64,000 nt of DNA from Syncephalis fuscata (taxonomy: Eukaryota > Zoopagomycota > Zoopagomycetes > Zoopagales > Piptocephalidaceae): contig JAHLTZ010000055.1 of NCBI GenBank assembly GCA_025786725.1, forward strand, positions 1-64,000. Direction: 5' to 3'. The position numbers and the translations under genes are program-made. The first letter of the stretch is position 1. Every line of letters starts with the position of its first letter. Positions 35,873 to 47,456 of this stretch are shown one piece after another. The notes beneath the pieces were generated by a model. It was given only the letters and a program-made list of their open reading frames with translations. It was not told where the DNA came from and searched no databases.

Positions 35873-37843
35873 ATGGTATCCCTTGAAAAAACACCTACAC
35901 AAGAGGTGTCGCCGAGAAAATCGAATAATCCATTTACTCGTTTCGTTCTTTGGCATTATGGGTAAGTAGAGGGCATAGCTTACCAATATTATGTATTAAT
36001 TAGTCAATGGTGTTTTATCTTTATATAGTAATACAAAATCCGAACGCACTGAAGCTCAAATTATTGCAGAGCGTCGAATCTTATGCTTTCAGTTTCAACG
36101 TTGGATGTTATTGCCAGCAGCCTTCTTAATTCAATTTGCACTTGGATCTATTCATGCCTGGAGCGTGTTTAATAGGCCAGTCGATGAATACATCTACGGC
36201 GATGGTCAACGAGGTATGTTTTATTGTCTTTATGTGTAGTTAGTTCGTGTGGACTAATAAGTTAATTGTAATTGCTATAACTATAAATATAGGCATGGCA
36301 CCCACCACCTATTCGATTCTTATTCTATTCAATGGTATAGCCGCATCACTTATGGGCCCATGGCTGGAACGACATGGACCACGACCAAGTCTGATTATTG
36401 GTGCTTCGCTCTTTGCTCTTGGACATCTTATTGCTGCTCTAGGCGTTTATGTGCGTCAAATATCCGTCGTCTACATAGGCTACGGTGTTGTCACCGGCTA
36501 TGGTCTTGGTCTATCGTATATCTCACCTGTATCCACGCTGCAGAAATGGTTCCCTGATCGTCGTGGTTTTGCCGCTGGTTTTGCCGTTTGTGGATTTGGT
36601 GCAGGCAGTATGGTGTTTGCTAAGGTGCCACTTCCTGTAATGCACGTCGTGGGTCTCCCATTGACATTTGTCATTTTGGCTGCTATCTATTTTACCATTA
36701 TAATTGTTTCGTCGCGAGTGATGCGTACTCCACCGCCTGGATTCGTTGTAAATGGCATGAGTTCCGACGGTGTTGCCATGGAACTTGATAGCAATGGTCA
36801 ATATGTGCCGGTTAAGAAGTCTGAAGACAACAAAGAGGCTGGACCAACACGTATTCAATACACGCTTATCGAATCGCTAGCCAGTCGTGAATACCGCCTA
36901 TTGTATCCGGCATTCTTGGCCACTTGTCTACTAGGTCTCGTTTCCATTGCTCGTCTCTCGGACATTGCATCCAATCTCTTCCATGTCGATAGTGACATGG
37001 CTTCAACTGTCGTTTCTGGTAAATATCCAATTTATTTACAAAATGAATTATATTAACATTTTATTATTTCTAGGTGATGGTGCGTTTAGCATTATTGGTC
37101 GTATTCTATTTGCTTGGTCATCCGATGCTATTGGTCGCAAGTTTACACTCGTCACCATGTTGGTCATCCAAATTATTTGCCTTATTCTTATGATTATCTT
37201 TGCCAATACCGGTGCCTTCTGGCCGTTTACCATTGCTATCTGGGTGGTTACTGCATGCTTTGGTGGTGGCTTTAGCGTCATTCCCGCCACACTTACCGAT
37301 CTCTTTGGCAGCAAGAACGTCGGCGCCTGCCACGGGTAAGTTACAGTCTATTATTTTACAAAATATGGGCTATTACAACAAGTGTGATACATATACTAAT
37401 CATATCCGCTATTCTACAGTGTCATTCTTACCGCTTGGGCCATTGCTGGTGTAGGTGGTGGTTTCTTGTTCACCGGTGTTTACAATCACCTACGAGCAAA
37501 CGGCTACACTCCGGCCGATCCATATATTTATAATGCCAACTTTTACTGGGTATTGGCCATTTGCATTGTGGGCGTTATTATCGAACTTTGCATGCGTATG
37601 AGTGTTCGTGATCGTCTATTCCCGCCTGTGGCCGGTCAAATTACGCGGTTCCGCTTTGGCTCACGAATGGTACGCATCAGTACTACTCGCGGCATTGAGA
37701 TGTTGACAAAGGAGACCGAAGATAACGAATGGAATGCCTTCTGGACCGCTTACCAACCTCCTCTTGAGTCAGAGATTGTACCGGCATCCACAGTTAAAGA
37801 AATCGCTTGTAGCGCAAAAAAGACTAACACCGTGCCTGTTTAG
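35873..37843 (+). CDS. MFS transporter of the oxalate/formate antiporter (OFA) type
   Basis: It is a plasma-membrane or organellar carrier for small organic anions, by family. Exons 35873-35961, 36029-36213, 36293-37018, 37074-37335 and 37420-37843 join to 561 residues with no frame breaks. The first helix and loop show the OFA signature (FALGSIHAWSVFNRP). The MFS loop 2-3 region reads GPWLERHGPRPSLIIGASLF, and helix 4-5 has the YGVVTGYGLGLSYISPVSTLQKWFPDRRGFAAG motif typical of oxalate/formate and monocarboxylate carriers. The second half repeats the pattern with GRILFAWSSDAIGRKFTL and TDLFGSKNVGACHG. A cytosolic central loop (about residues 215-255) is charged. The C-terminal tail is hydrophilic. 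The substrate cannot be fixed from sequence. Confidence 0.9.
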
Positions 37844-38171
37844 TTACGAAAGCTAATTATAAAACAGAGCAGGTGTTATTCGTTAGCAATTTTGTTTAAA
37901 TAATAAAGTACATAATCTTCCCTCTATTGAAAGCTACTAAAATGATGATATATACATTTCTCATTATAAAATTTAATTGTTAGGATAAATTGCGATTTAT
38001 TGATTTAGCAATGCTATTAAACTTTGTATAAAGTAAAAGTTACTAAACTAAACACACATTTGTATAACTGCAGTATATTCAGATATACGTTGTTTAGCTA
38101 GTATTAACACGCTATAATTACGAATGATAAGTCTATGGAATACGATCATTATTACCCCTTAGTAAGCTTGC
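37844..38171. other. Convergent spacer
   Basis: This short AT-rich spacer lies between the 3' ends of the MFS gene and secreted-family gene D. Only terminators or poly(A) signals are expected (AATAAA at 37901-37906). Confidence 0.55.
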
Positions 38172-39286
38172 TTAATTGCCATTATTTCTTGAAGAACTCG
38201 CTTGACGATTGGTAGAAGGTGTCCAATAGTTTATAGGATCCCTAAAACTCTGGTCATTTTCTGACGAATATCGATAATAAAAAGGCGGGTGAATTGTCGG
38301 TATCGCTAAATCTTTGTATTCCTTTCTAACATGTTTTACTGCATCTTTGAACTGCAAAGACGGTTCAATTTTCCGATAAAAAATGGCTAGACAATACCAT
38401 AGTCGATTATTCATTTTCTCAATTTCAATATCATACACTCGTCCATTAGAAAAACGCCCAACCATATCTAAAGGACGCACACGATCAACGGAAGTAAATG
38501 TTATGCGATCACCATCGATGCATCCATCTAATAGTCGTATAAGCATATTGGCAAGTACAGACAATCGGATATTCAACTCACTGTGCTTAATGGCGTCAAT
38601 GATCGACCACCCCTTTGTCTCCATGTCTTTTATAACTATTTAGTTGATAGTTAGCATAAGGTTATTGTAATTGGTATATACTTACAACCTACAAGGTTTG
38701 AAAATCTAGATTTTGCTACTTGTGGCGTAACAGATTCAGAAATACTATAGGTATAAATGGATTCCTTGCATTGTGGATTCACAGCCATATAGCAAAGATA
38801 GCCATCATTTAAAGTAAATTTTTTAACAATAGAATAAAAGGAGCTTGGCGGAGAATTTGATTCAAATACGTTGAAATCTCCAGAATACATATCCTATCAA
38901 TAAAGCATTATGATTAGTGCTTAAAATAATAATGTATATACTTACGTTGTATAGGTTAAAGGCCCAGTAATTTGTTTGTTTATTTCTGCATATAACTCTG
39001 GATTGGGCTGATAGGATTGTTTACATAATATTTTCCTTCCATAACATAAGCGCCATTCCTTTCCACTGCATTATTATTAAGGGTAAGACCTTTAATATCA
39101 AATGCGCCAGATCGGCCTAATTGATACCCAAAAACAGGATCTATGTTTATAATATAATATTACTATTGCAGTACAAGTTTACTATACTGTTACCATTTTC
39201 ACCGAATATCAGTTTAAGCATTGCCATACTTTGCCCAGCTGACAGCAGCACTATTAATGGTAAAAATATTTCGCTCCAGATAGCAT
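38172..39286 (-). CDS. Secreted protein family, copy D (38-39 kb)
   Basis: I do not recognise the family. The start at 39286 opens a signal peptide (MLSGAKYF, then LPLIVLLSAGQSMA after a one-base loss in a T run). It is followed by the hallmark LKLIFGENGNSIVNLYCNSN, shared exactly with copy E. Later exons, separated by short introns with GTAAGT donors near 38945 and 38685, read MYSGDFNVFESNSPPSSFYS, a Cys-containing YLCYMAVNPQCKESI, and METKGWSIIDAIK. The last long exon contains LLDGCIDGDRITF, GRVYDIEIEKMNNRLWY and KYRDLA-like KEYKDLAIPTIHPPFYY. The total is about 300 residues with paired cysteines. Frame losses near 39250 and 39160 make it uncertain whether it is intact. It is likely extracellular and a candidate effector, by signal peptide and family expansion only. 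Confidence 0.65.
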
Positions 39287-39449
39287 TATAAAATTTTTGT
39301 TTAATATTTATATCTCTGTGATTTTGTAAATATTGTAGTTGTGACAATAAAAATAATAGACATAAAATAAGTTGTGAGAGATAAAGAAATAAAAAATGGC
39401 AAATTACTCGGCTATTTATAGCAAATAGTAGTATATAGTAATAGTGCAC

Positions 39450-40203
39450 GCTTTGTGTTTAAACAAAAAAATGTATTTTAACAATGGGCAGCATGGAAAT
39501 AAAACAATCTAATTAAACGACAGCTTAAAATGGAAATTAGTAATTATTTATGTTAATTAAAATGTCGTCTTTTATAAAATTAGCTATTGATTTGCCACGT
39601 TAATGGCATAGAATAAATATGGCAACAGTGATATGGTGTAGTTGGAATAGAATAATCAAGGCAACAGTAAACAACATATTCCTTTGTTCAGATTTTATCA
39701 TAAAATATAGTGTATAGTGTAATCTTACATGTAACATTGCCATGGCTTTCTTGACTCAATGGTTTTATTACCAAACTTATACAATATAACTATTTATTAA
39801 TCTTATAAATTTAATCATAAAATTAATTATGTAGCAAATAGTAATATTGAAATGTTTTGTTTATTGCTGTATATATAAGCGCAGATTGCATTTATCAACT
39901 CGCAACATTGCCAAGGTTTTGTAAATTAGCAAGATTAGCGGACATATAAGTGTAGTCGAAACGCACATATAACATTTCTTCCTGGACAGTACAATAGTTG
40001 CGCCAGTATGCTGATTTACAATCAAACAAAATGCCATTGTGATGGAAATCATGACATGCATTAAAATGTTTATTCTGTATGAACTGAGACATGAAATTCA
40101 ATATAATAAGAAAAGTTTGTAATAACTAATTTACGATTAATTTTCAGTTTTTCAGTATAAATAAAAAAGTATAATTGAAATAGTACCAAACACATAGTTT
40201 ATA
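39450..40203. other. Spacer between secreted-family copies D and E
   Basis: AT-rich spacer with no gene that I can support. Minus-strand open frames at 39861-40101 have no domain. Confidence 0.5.
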
Positions 40204-41487
40204 CTATGTTAAATCTCTAATAGCGCTTACATCAAATTGTAATAAATTCAATCTTAGTTTATTGGTTAAGCAACGAAAAGAATTAAGACAAATTATATGC
40301 ATAGCATATTTAGATATACGCTTTTCGCCCAATGTAATCATACTATGATCGCGGATATAAAGCGGTAGAGGCTCTTCGTCCTCACTACTTGATGGACTAG
40401 ATTGATGTCTAATAACAGGTGTACTATCGAGCAAAGGATCGTTGTAATGTTGGCCGTATTGCTGTGGATGTTGATAAGGAGGTGCATTAATTGTCGGTAT
40501 TGCTAAATCCTTGTATTTATTTTAACATATTTTAATGCATCCTTGTGATTCAAACGAAGTTCAGTTTTACGATAGAAATAAGCTAGCCAATACCATAGTC
40601 TATCATTTGCTATTGTAATTTCATCATCGTATACCCGTCCATCAGCAGAATAGGAGAGAGACTCTATAGGACGTATAGTATCAATGGAAAAAATGTTATG
40701 CGATCATTCTCAATGCAACCATCTGATATCATATAAGCATACTAACAATTATAAACAGTCAAATATGTAACTTACAATTTTCAATAGCATTACTAATCGA
40801 CCATCCTTTTGCTTTCATGTCTTTGACCACTATTCAATTGACAGTTAGCAAAATAGTATTGCAACAATATGTACTTGCAGTTTGTAAATTTTAAAAGTCT
40901 AAATTCTGCTACTTGTGAAGTAACATATCTATAATTGATATACTGAGAAATAGTTTCTCTGCATTGTGGATCAACAACCATGTAACAAAGATAGCCGCCA
41001 TCGTAAGTAAATTTCTTAATAACGGAGTAAAAGGGACGCGGAAAAGAATTTGATTCAAACATGTTAAAATCTTCAGAATATATATCCTACAAACAAAATT
41101 ACTATAACTGAAGTTTATAATAATAATAAATATGCATACCTGGTAGAATTTAAATGATAAATACTTTGTCGGCCTATTTCTGCATATAACTCTAGCATCA
41201 AGTTGATAAGTAATGTTTACATAATATTCCCCTTCCGTAACATATGCATTATTATTTTCCACTGCATTGTTATTAATAATAAGATTTTTGATACCAAATG
41301 CGCCAGGTCGGCCTAATTGATACCCAAAAACAGGATCTATGTTTATAATATAAATATTACTATTGCAGTACAAGTTTACTATACTGTTACCATTTTCACC
41401 GAATATCAGTTTAAGCATTGCCATACTTTGGTTAACCAATAGCAGCACCAGTAACAATAAAAGATAGTTAGTTCTAAATAGCATCAT
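40204..41487 (-). CDS. Secreted protein family, copy E (40-41 kb)
   Basis: This is the best-preserved copy. Exon 1 opens at 41487 with a signal peptide (MMLFRTNYLLLLLVLLLVNQSMA) and the shared LKLIFGENGNSIVNLYCNSN. It continues with FGYQLGRPGAFGIKNL, YYVNITYQLDARVICRNRPT and ends at a GTATGC donor near 41140. Exon 2 (about 41087-40880) has MFESNSFPRPFYSVIKKF, YLCYMVVDPQCRETI and VTSQVAEFRLLKFTNC. Then come VVKDMKAKGWSISNAIEN and a large last exon with YDDEITIANDRLWYW, YRKTEL, and a Ser/Glu-rich tail (HQSSPSSSEDEEPLPLYIRDH) ending at 40204. Conserved cysteines recur at matching places in copy D. Single-base losses occur near 40680 and 40510. The function is unknown; secretion is inferred from the leader. 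Confidence 0.65.
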
Positions 41488-41599
41488 TGAATTCTTATTA
41501 ATGTGTATGTCTTTGTAACTTTGCAAATTATTATATTTGCAATAATAAAAATAAAAAACGTAAAATAAGTCGTGTGAAAACAAAGAAATAAACAAGGTG

Positions 41600-43169
41600 G
41601 GCTGTTCAATTGCTTATAGCAAATGGTAATATATAGTAATTATGCACGCTTTATTGTTTAAGCGAAAAAAAACGTGTATTTTGATGGCTGCTAGCATAAA
41701 AGTAGAGCATTCTAATTGAATGAAAGCTCAAAATGGAATTTATAATCGTGCATGCTAGTTGAAAATGCCGCTTTAGGTTTGAATACATTTTTATTCAAAT
41801 TGGTAGTTGACTTGCTATATTAATGCTTTAGCAAAAATATAATAGCAGCAATTTGAAGCTATTTAAAAGAGATAAATGGACAATAGCATACAGCTCAGTC
41901 ATCAATTTGGTTTTTTATTTTATCAATTAAGTTATAAAATATAGTATTAATTGTGATTACTTTACTAATGATATAAATAAAATAGAATGTAACATACCAT
42001 TTGGTTTTTTTGAAACATTTGAGGTTGACTACTATTATTATTGCTGGCCATGCATAAAAAAATTGACTGAATATTAATAGAAGCCATATAATTACGATTT
42101 CGTATCGCTCCGCAGTCGTTGTTATTGTTGCGTCTGAATGGTCTCTTCTATTTTTCAATCTTCTATTGTTGCATTTTGGGCATATTTGCAATGTAAAATA
42201 CTCGTCTATGGTGACAAAAAGGTAGAAAGACTAGCATTTCTGATGTTCACCATTCTCTTAAGCATTCTTAGTATTAACTTGGTAGGCACAGTTTATTTGC
42301 CAACCATTGATGAAGCAAATGGTCTCCACCATATGCAATAATGATAGATTGAGTGTCTTCATCAGAAACATCTTGTGGCGACGGCTGTAGCCAGAATATG
42401 CGGCATGCCGTTGAGGTTACTTGAACAGATGTTAATGTAAAATAAGAGAAGTAAAAACTAGAGATTAAATAATGTTATTTATTGCTGTACAAATACACAT
42501 GTTATTTGTATTGTCATATTCAACATTATTGTATAATATATTACTGCATAAAACAATACGATAGCGATAGGAAAAGAAGAGTGAAATAAGTAAATAAAAA
42601 TGTGGAAGTCAAAGTAAAATAATTTCCATATTAATTAATAAGTAAATTCATATGATTTAGTGTCAAAAAACCAAGATTGACATCCTTTACTTGATTGAAA
42701 TATACATTTGTTGCTCTACTAAACATGGAATTGGATGGTGAGTGACATTAAGTATCAAACTATAATGCTTTGAATACTTTACAGCAATAACAATACGGAT
42801 TAACATTTGTTTGTTTATTATATTTTATTGTAAGTAACATGAAATACTATTTAATATTTATTTTAATAATGAAAACAATGCAGACTGGTTCAATTTCAGC
42901 TAATTCAATCGGAGTTGAGGTGGCACTGCTTCAACAAACAATAATTTTCAGTATTAAAGACTGGTCGATGGTTTATTATTCAAATTATGGATCTTTTTGT
43001 TCCCATTTAACCTAGGGGGCACAAATTACAATAAACCCCCTTTTTGTAACAAAATCTCATGCACCACCCTGCCATATCATATAGTGGGACTACTGTAAAG
43101 TCTAGGTGGGAACGATACAATATGTCGTTTATATAATTAATCTAAATAGCCTAACTATAGTAATCTATA
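41600..43169. other. Intergenic; one doubtful minus-strand two-TM frame at 41895-42240
   Basis: A minus-strand frame (about 42240-41895) encodes a CPKC motif, a basic stretch and two hydrophobic segments (IVIIWLLLIFSQFFYAWPAIIIVV and VTFYFIYIISKVI). It lacks an ATG at its head and would need an upstream exon (an acceptor-like GCTAG lies near 42230). The plus strand of the same region is also open (42138-42341). I cannot decide whether either is a gene. The remainder holds no feature. Confidence 0.3.
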
Positions 43170-45715
43170 ATGGCAACGACAAACATTAATGGACGACGAC
43201 GCGTACCTTTAAGGAATCTAGTGCAGAATGCGCTTGAATCTATAAATTTGTCAAGTAATTGTAATGAAATTAAAGCATACGAATCTCTTATGCAACATGA
43301 AAAGCGACTGTTGCAACTACTTGAAATGTGGCGTGACAATAAGTCACTATGTTTGTCTATTGATTGGGAAGATAATGACGTGTTAAAGTCGTTTGAATGG
43401 AAGCAGCGCGGAACCATCGCCTTCCGAGAACAGCGATATACTGACGCTCTTGTCTGTTATCAAGAGGTAGGTACTATACCTGATACAACTAGTTGTTGCG
43501 ATTGACCATGGCTAGTGTGTACGCTATGCAGTAGAATCAAATATGGCAGATAAACAAAGTAACGAGCATGTTCCGTTATGTATTGCTTACGCCAATCGTT
43601 CTGCCGCGCTAATTGAGGTGGCAAGCGAATTATCCAACAAATATGATAAACACAACATATTGCAGCCAGTATCCATACAGCAAAAAGAGTTATTGCTTGC
43701 TGCAAAGCATGATGTTATTCGCGCTCTATCACTCAATTACCCAAATCAGCGTGCTTCCAAGCTTTATTTACGATATATCTATTGTTTACAAAAAGAGCTA
43801 ATTGCTCAAAATACTACGCATGAACTATGCTCAGTTTATATAAACGAAATTGAAAAAACATTTAATACTGCATTAGAATGTGCAAAGAACGCAGCCACAC
43901 TAGAAGAACGCAAACAATTTACATCCAAAATAATCAAACAGCAAAGTATATGGCAACAGATGATTGAAGACTTACCAAGTTGTTTAAGTACCAAGCGTGA
44001 TTCTATAAACAAATTCATATCACAAAAATCACCGCAAATTAAATTGGATCGACAAGATGATCAAGGTCGATGATTACTGCATCGTCTAATATATCTATTG
44101 GTACTTCATTACTAACGGAATTACCAGCTATTGCTTGCATCGATCCTAGTGTATATCGCAGTGTTTGCGAATATTGTCTATGTAAACTACCATTCGATTA
44201 TATCTCGTAAGTTTAAATAAGTTGCTGTATTAAAGCTGTTTAATATACTAACAACTATTAGTTGCAAAGTTTGTCCCGACGCATTTTATTGTTCCATTAG
44301 TTGTCGAGATGCTGGATGGACTGCCTATCACAAATACGAGTGTAAAAAGGCGTGGTCGTTGATTTGGCACCTGAAATTCTACTGGCTGTCCGATTAATGT
44401 TTAAGCTAAATGATGAACAGATATCACAGCGAACAATAAAACATGGCGATTCAATAGATGATGGATGGCCACGTAAGTATTTATTGGTATATGATACGTT
44501 GGATTAATGTTTTGTAGAAATAATACAGCTAGAGGATCATAAAAAGGAATTACCACCATTGATACAAGCCACCGACCAATGCATAGCTCTATTGTTAACA
44601 CAAACAATTGGTCTTAATCAACAACAACAGCAGTTGCTGCTACGCTGCCAAGCCTTAGTACGTTATAACGCGATGGCCATACGACAGCTGCAAACTACAT
44701 CGCTTCCATCCGTTTTGCTGCCCGTTGAATCGTCAAATAACGAAGTAATTGCAGTACAAACAGAAGTTGTAGTCGGCCATGCGCTTTATCGCTATGCTGC
44801 TATGCTAAATCATAGCTGCCAACCCAATGCTTTTCTTTTTTTAATAGCGTTAACGGCAATAGTAGAGAGAATAGGCAATGGTTAAACTCGCCAGTGATAG
44901 ATAAAGGTGTTATACCAGGCATATGGCTATCACTAAGACCTACAGCGCCAATTAATAATGGCGAGCCGATATATATTAGCTATGGTCCACTAGCTGCAGC
45001 AGAACAAATAGATAAACGAAAAGCATTTTTGGAAACTCGCTATTTGTTTTCATGTCACTGCTTTGCATGCAGGTAAATAATAGATAATACAAGTTAATTA
45101 CTATCAATAATAGAAAGATTAACAAAATTAATGTAATTGTAGATCGACTGATAATACAATTGGGCTTTGCTATAAAAAGGACATTGATTCTTGCGAACAA
45201 CTTAAAGTAATAAGCGTAATATCAGCATTAGTCAATTGGCTAATATATTGTATAGATTTTAAAACAAATCGAAGAGCTTGAAGCACGTATTGCTGGTGCA
45301 TTGGATATTGAATCCATTAAAAAACTTCTACAGCTACAACAAAAATATATAACCGCTACAGTATCAATGTAGGAAAGACGCTAGATTGTCTAGCATTGGC
45401 ATATGCTACACTTGGTAATATGGAGATGGCCGTCAAATACAGCAAAGACTCCTTAGAAGTTGTAAAAACAACTATGGCAAGATTAGCGTTGAGGCAGCAA
45501 GAGAGACTGTTAAATTGCTTGATATTTTAAAGCATTGGTAAATATTAATATTTTAACTATACTATTTGATTATTTTTATTAATGATATATTTAGCAATTA
45601 TCATGAATTCAATGCACTATGGAAGGAAGCAATTGAATTGCATAGCCAGTTATTCGGTGCTATGCATCCGGAAACACAGCATCTTTACGAACTTAATCAT
45701 TTAAATATAAAATAA
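43170..45715 (+). CDS. SMYD4-like protein: TPR, MYND zinc finger and SET domain
   Basis: SMYD proteins are SET-domain lysine methyltransferases with a MYND zinc finger. Exons start 43170-43470 and 43532-44206 and continue 44262-44472, 44518-45072, about 45140-45207, about 45265-45540 and about 45595-45715. The N-terminal part has TPR-like helices (WKQRGTIAFREQRYTDALVCYQE and CIAYANRSAALIEV). The MYND finger is CEYCLCKLPF...CKVCPDAFYCSISCRDAGWTAYHKYEC. The SET core shows YRYAAMLNHSCQPNAF (the NHS.PN cofactor site), GEPIYISYG and the post-SET CHCFAC. C-terminal TPR-like helices (GNMEMAVKYSKDSLEVV) close it, as in SMYD4. At least four single-base losses (near 44070, 44350, 44845 and 45370), mostly in homopolymers, interrupt the frame. 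These are more likely assembly errors than decay, since the protein stays conserved after each. Confidence 0.8.
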
Positions 45716-45907
45716 GCAATGATTTATTAACAAATCTTGTGCTAATTATACATTGACTTGTTATATTTCTATTTGCCGTTTAATTTATTAATGGTAGAAC
45801 AAATATTATAATGTTCTGTTTGGTTAACACTTGTTGAGCGCTGAATGAGAATTAAACATGGTCATAACTATAGCAATTTGATCGAGTATTTATAATAAAA
45901 CCATGTG

Positions 45908-46142
45908 TTTATTACTACAGACGTGCATAGCTGAATAGACACAGCTGAATACATGCTTATTAGTAAGATAATGGTACCACCGATTAGAATATGAATAAAC
46001 TGGACATTGGCTGCAACTTGATATATAAATAGGCTGAGTGGCAGCTATCAAATGGTCTTGTTCTTTATTGAATATATACCTAAAGTGCGTTGGGCTAGCA
46101 AATGTGGCTACAATATCAATGCTGATGTCTTGAAAGCAGCGG
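45908..46142 (-). promoter_or_regulatory. Conserved 3' UTR of gene B
   Basis: The minus strand reads TTTCAAGACATCAGCATT right after the stop region, then GGTATATATTC, an ATTTGATAGCTGCCA block and ATTTATATATCAAG, ending in AATAAA at 45908-45913. The order and much of the sequence match the 3' end of gene A. Confidence 0.65.
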
Positions 46143-47263
46143 TTAAGCTATATTATAAATATATGCAATACATGTCATATAGTTAGTGTATAAACTAAGC
46201 ATATAATATCAAGTACGCTTCATTATATCATACTAAACACGCACGATGAATAATATATGTTTAACGTATTGGCAATCAATATACAATGTCACTTACAGCC
46301 TGTTAACACATATTATTCAATAAACATGGCGTATAGTAATTGCTTAGCGTATATTTGATTACTGTACAGTGTCACTTACTAACTATCAATATAAATTATT
46401 GACCACACGCAGTGCATGGTATATATTTAGCGTATAATTGATTAGTATTCAATAGTACTTACCGGCTATTCATACAAGTTATTAAACATGCATATTGTAT
46501 AACATATATTTAATGTATTATTAATTGGTCTACCATGACACCTACCCCCTATCAATAAAAGTTATTAAACGCGCATAGTACATAGAATATACTTGGTATA
46601 TTACTAATTAATATACAATGACACTTACAATCTATCAACAGAAATTATTAAGCATGCAAAGTGTACAACGTATGTTTAACCTATAGCTGATTAACATAAA
46701 ATATAACCTATCAACTATCAATGCAAGTCATTAAGCGCGCATATCACGTGGTTAACGCACATTGACTAATATAAATGCTACTTACAACCTATTAATATAA
46801 GTTGTTAAATAAGCACAGCGTACAACATATGTTAACATATAGTTTATCAATGTGCAATTCCACATACCAGCTATTGATGTCAGATTATCAAACAGACATA
46901 GTGTATCACATAAGTTTAGTGTATATTCAATTGCTATACAATGCCACCTACCATCTATTAATGCAAATCATTAAATATCCAAAATGTATAAAATATGCTT
47001 AGTTCATAGTTAATTAATGTATAACGTCACCTACTAACTATCGATGTCAGATTATCAAACATACAAATTGTATCACATATATTTGGTGTATATTCAATTG
47101 CTATACAATACTACTTGCTATCTATTAGTGTTATTTTATTAAACACACATGAAGGACATATACTTAGTGTATAGTTAGCTGCCATACAATGCCACTTAAA
47201 TCCTATCAACAAAATTATTCAACATACACGGTATATGGATATGCTTAGTGTATGGTCAAATGG

Positions 47264-47456
47264 TGTCGTATTACTATTATGAAGGGGGACTGAGTAATAC
47301 GGCAAGGTAGATAAAACACTAGGATCTTGTAATAAAAGGTTTTTCTTAGGATTGAACTACTTTATTAATAAATGTAAATATTCCAGCTTTTATAGCTGGC
47401 TTGACACATCGATTACGTGGTACCCGTGTACCACGTGTTCTGAATATGTCGCCACA
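47264..47456 (-). repeat. 3' LTR
   Basis: This is the downstream LTR on the coding strand, and it appears identical to 52568-52760. A polypurine tract (GTGAGGGAGTGA, 47457-47468) stands directly ahead of it, as needed for plus-strand priming. Confidence 0.95.

Noticed and set aside
42138-42341. Plus-strand hydrophobic 67-codon frame as a gene
   Set aside because: It is antisense to a better but still doubtful frame, and it has no upstream or downstream support.
43170-45715. SMYD4-like locus as a pseudogene
   Set aside because: After each frame break the conserved motifs continue, and the breaks are single-base losses at or near homopolymers as in other genes, so assembly error is likelier.
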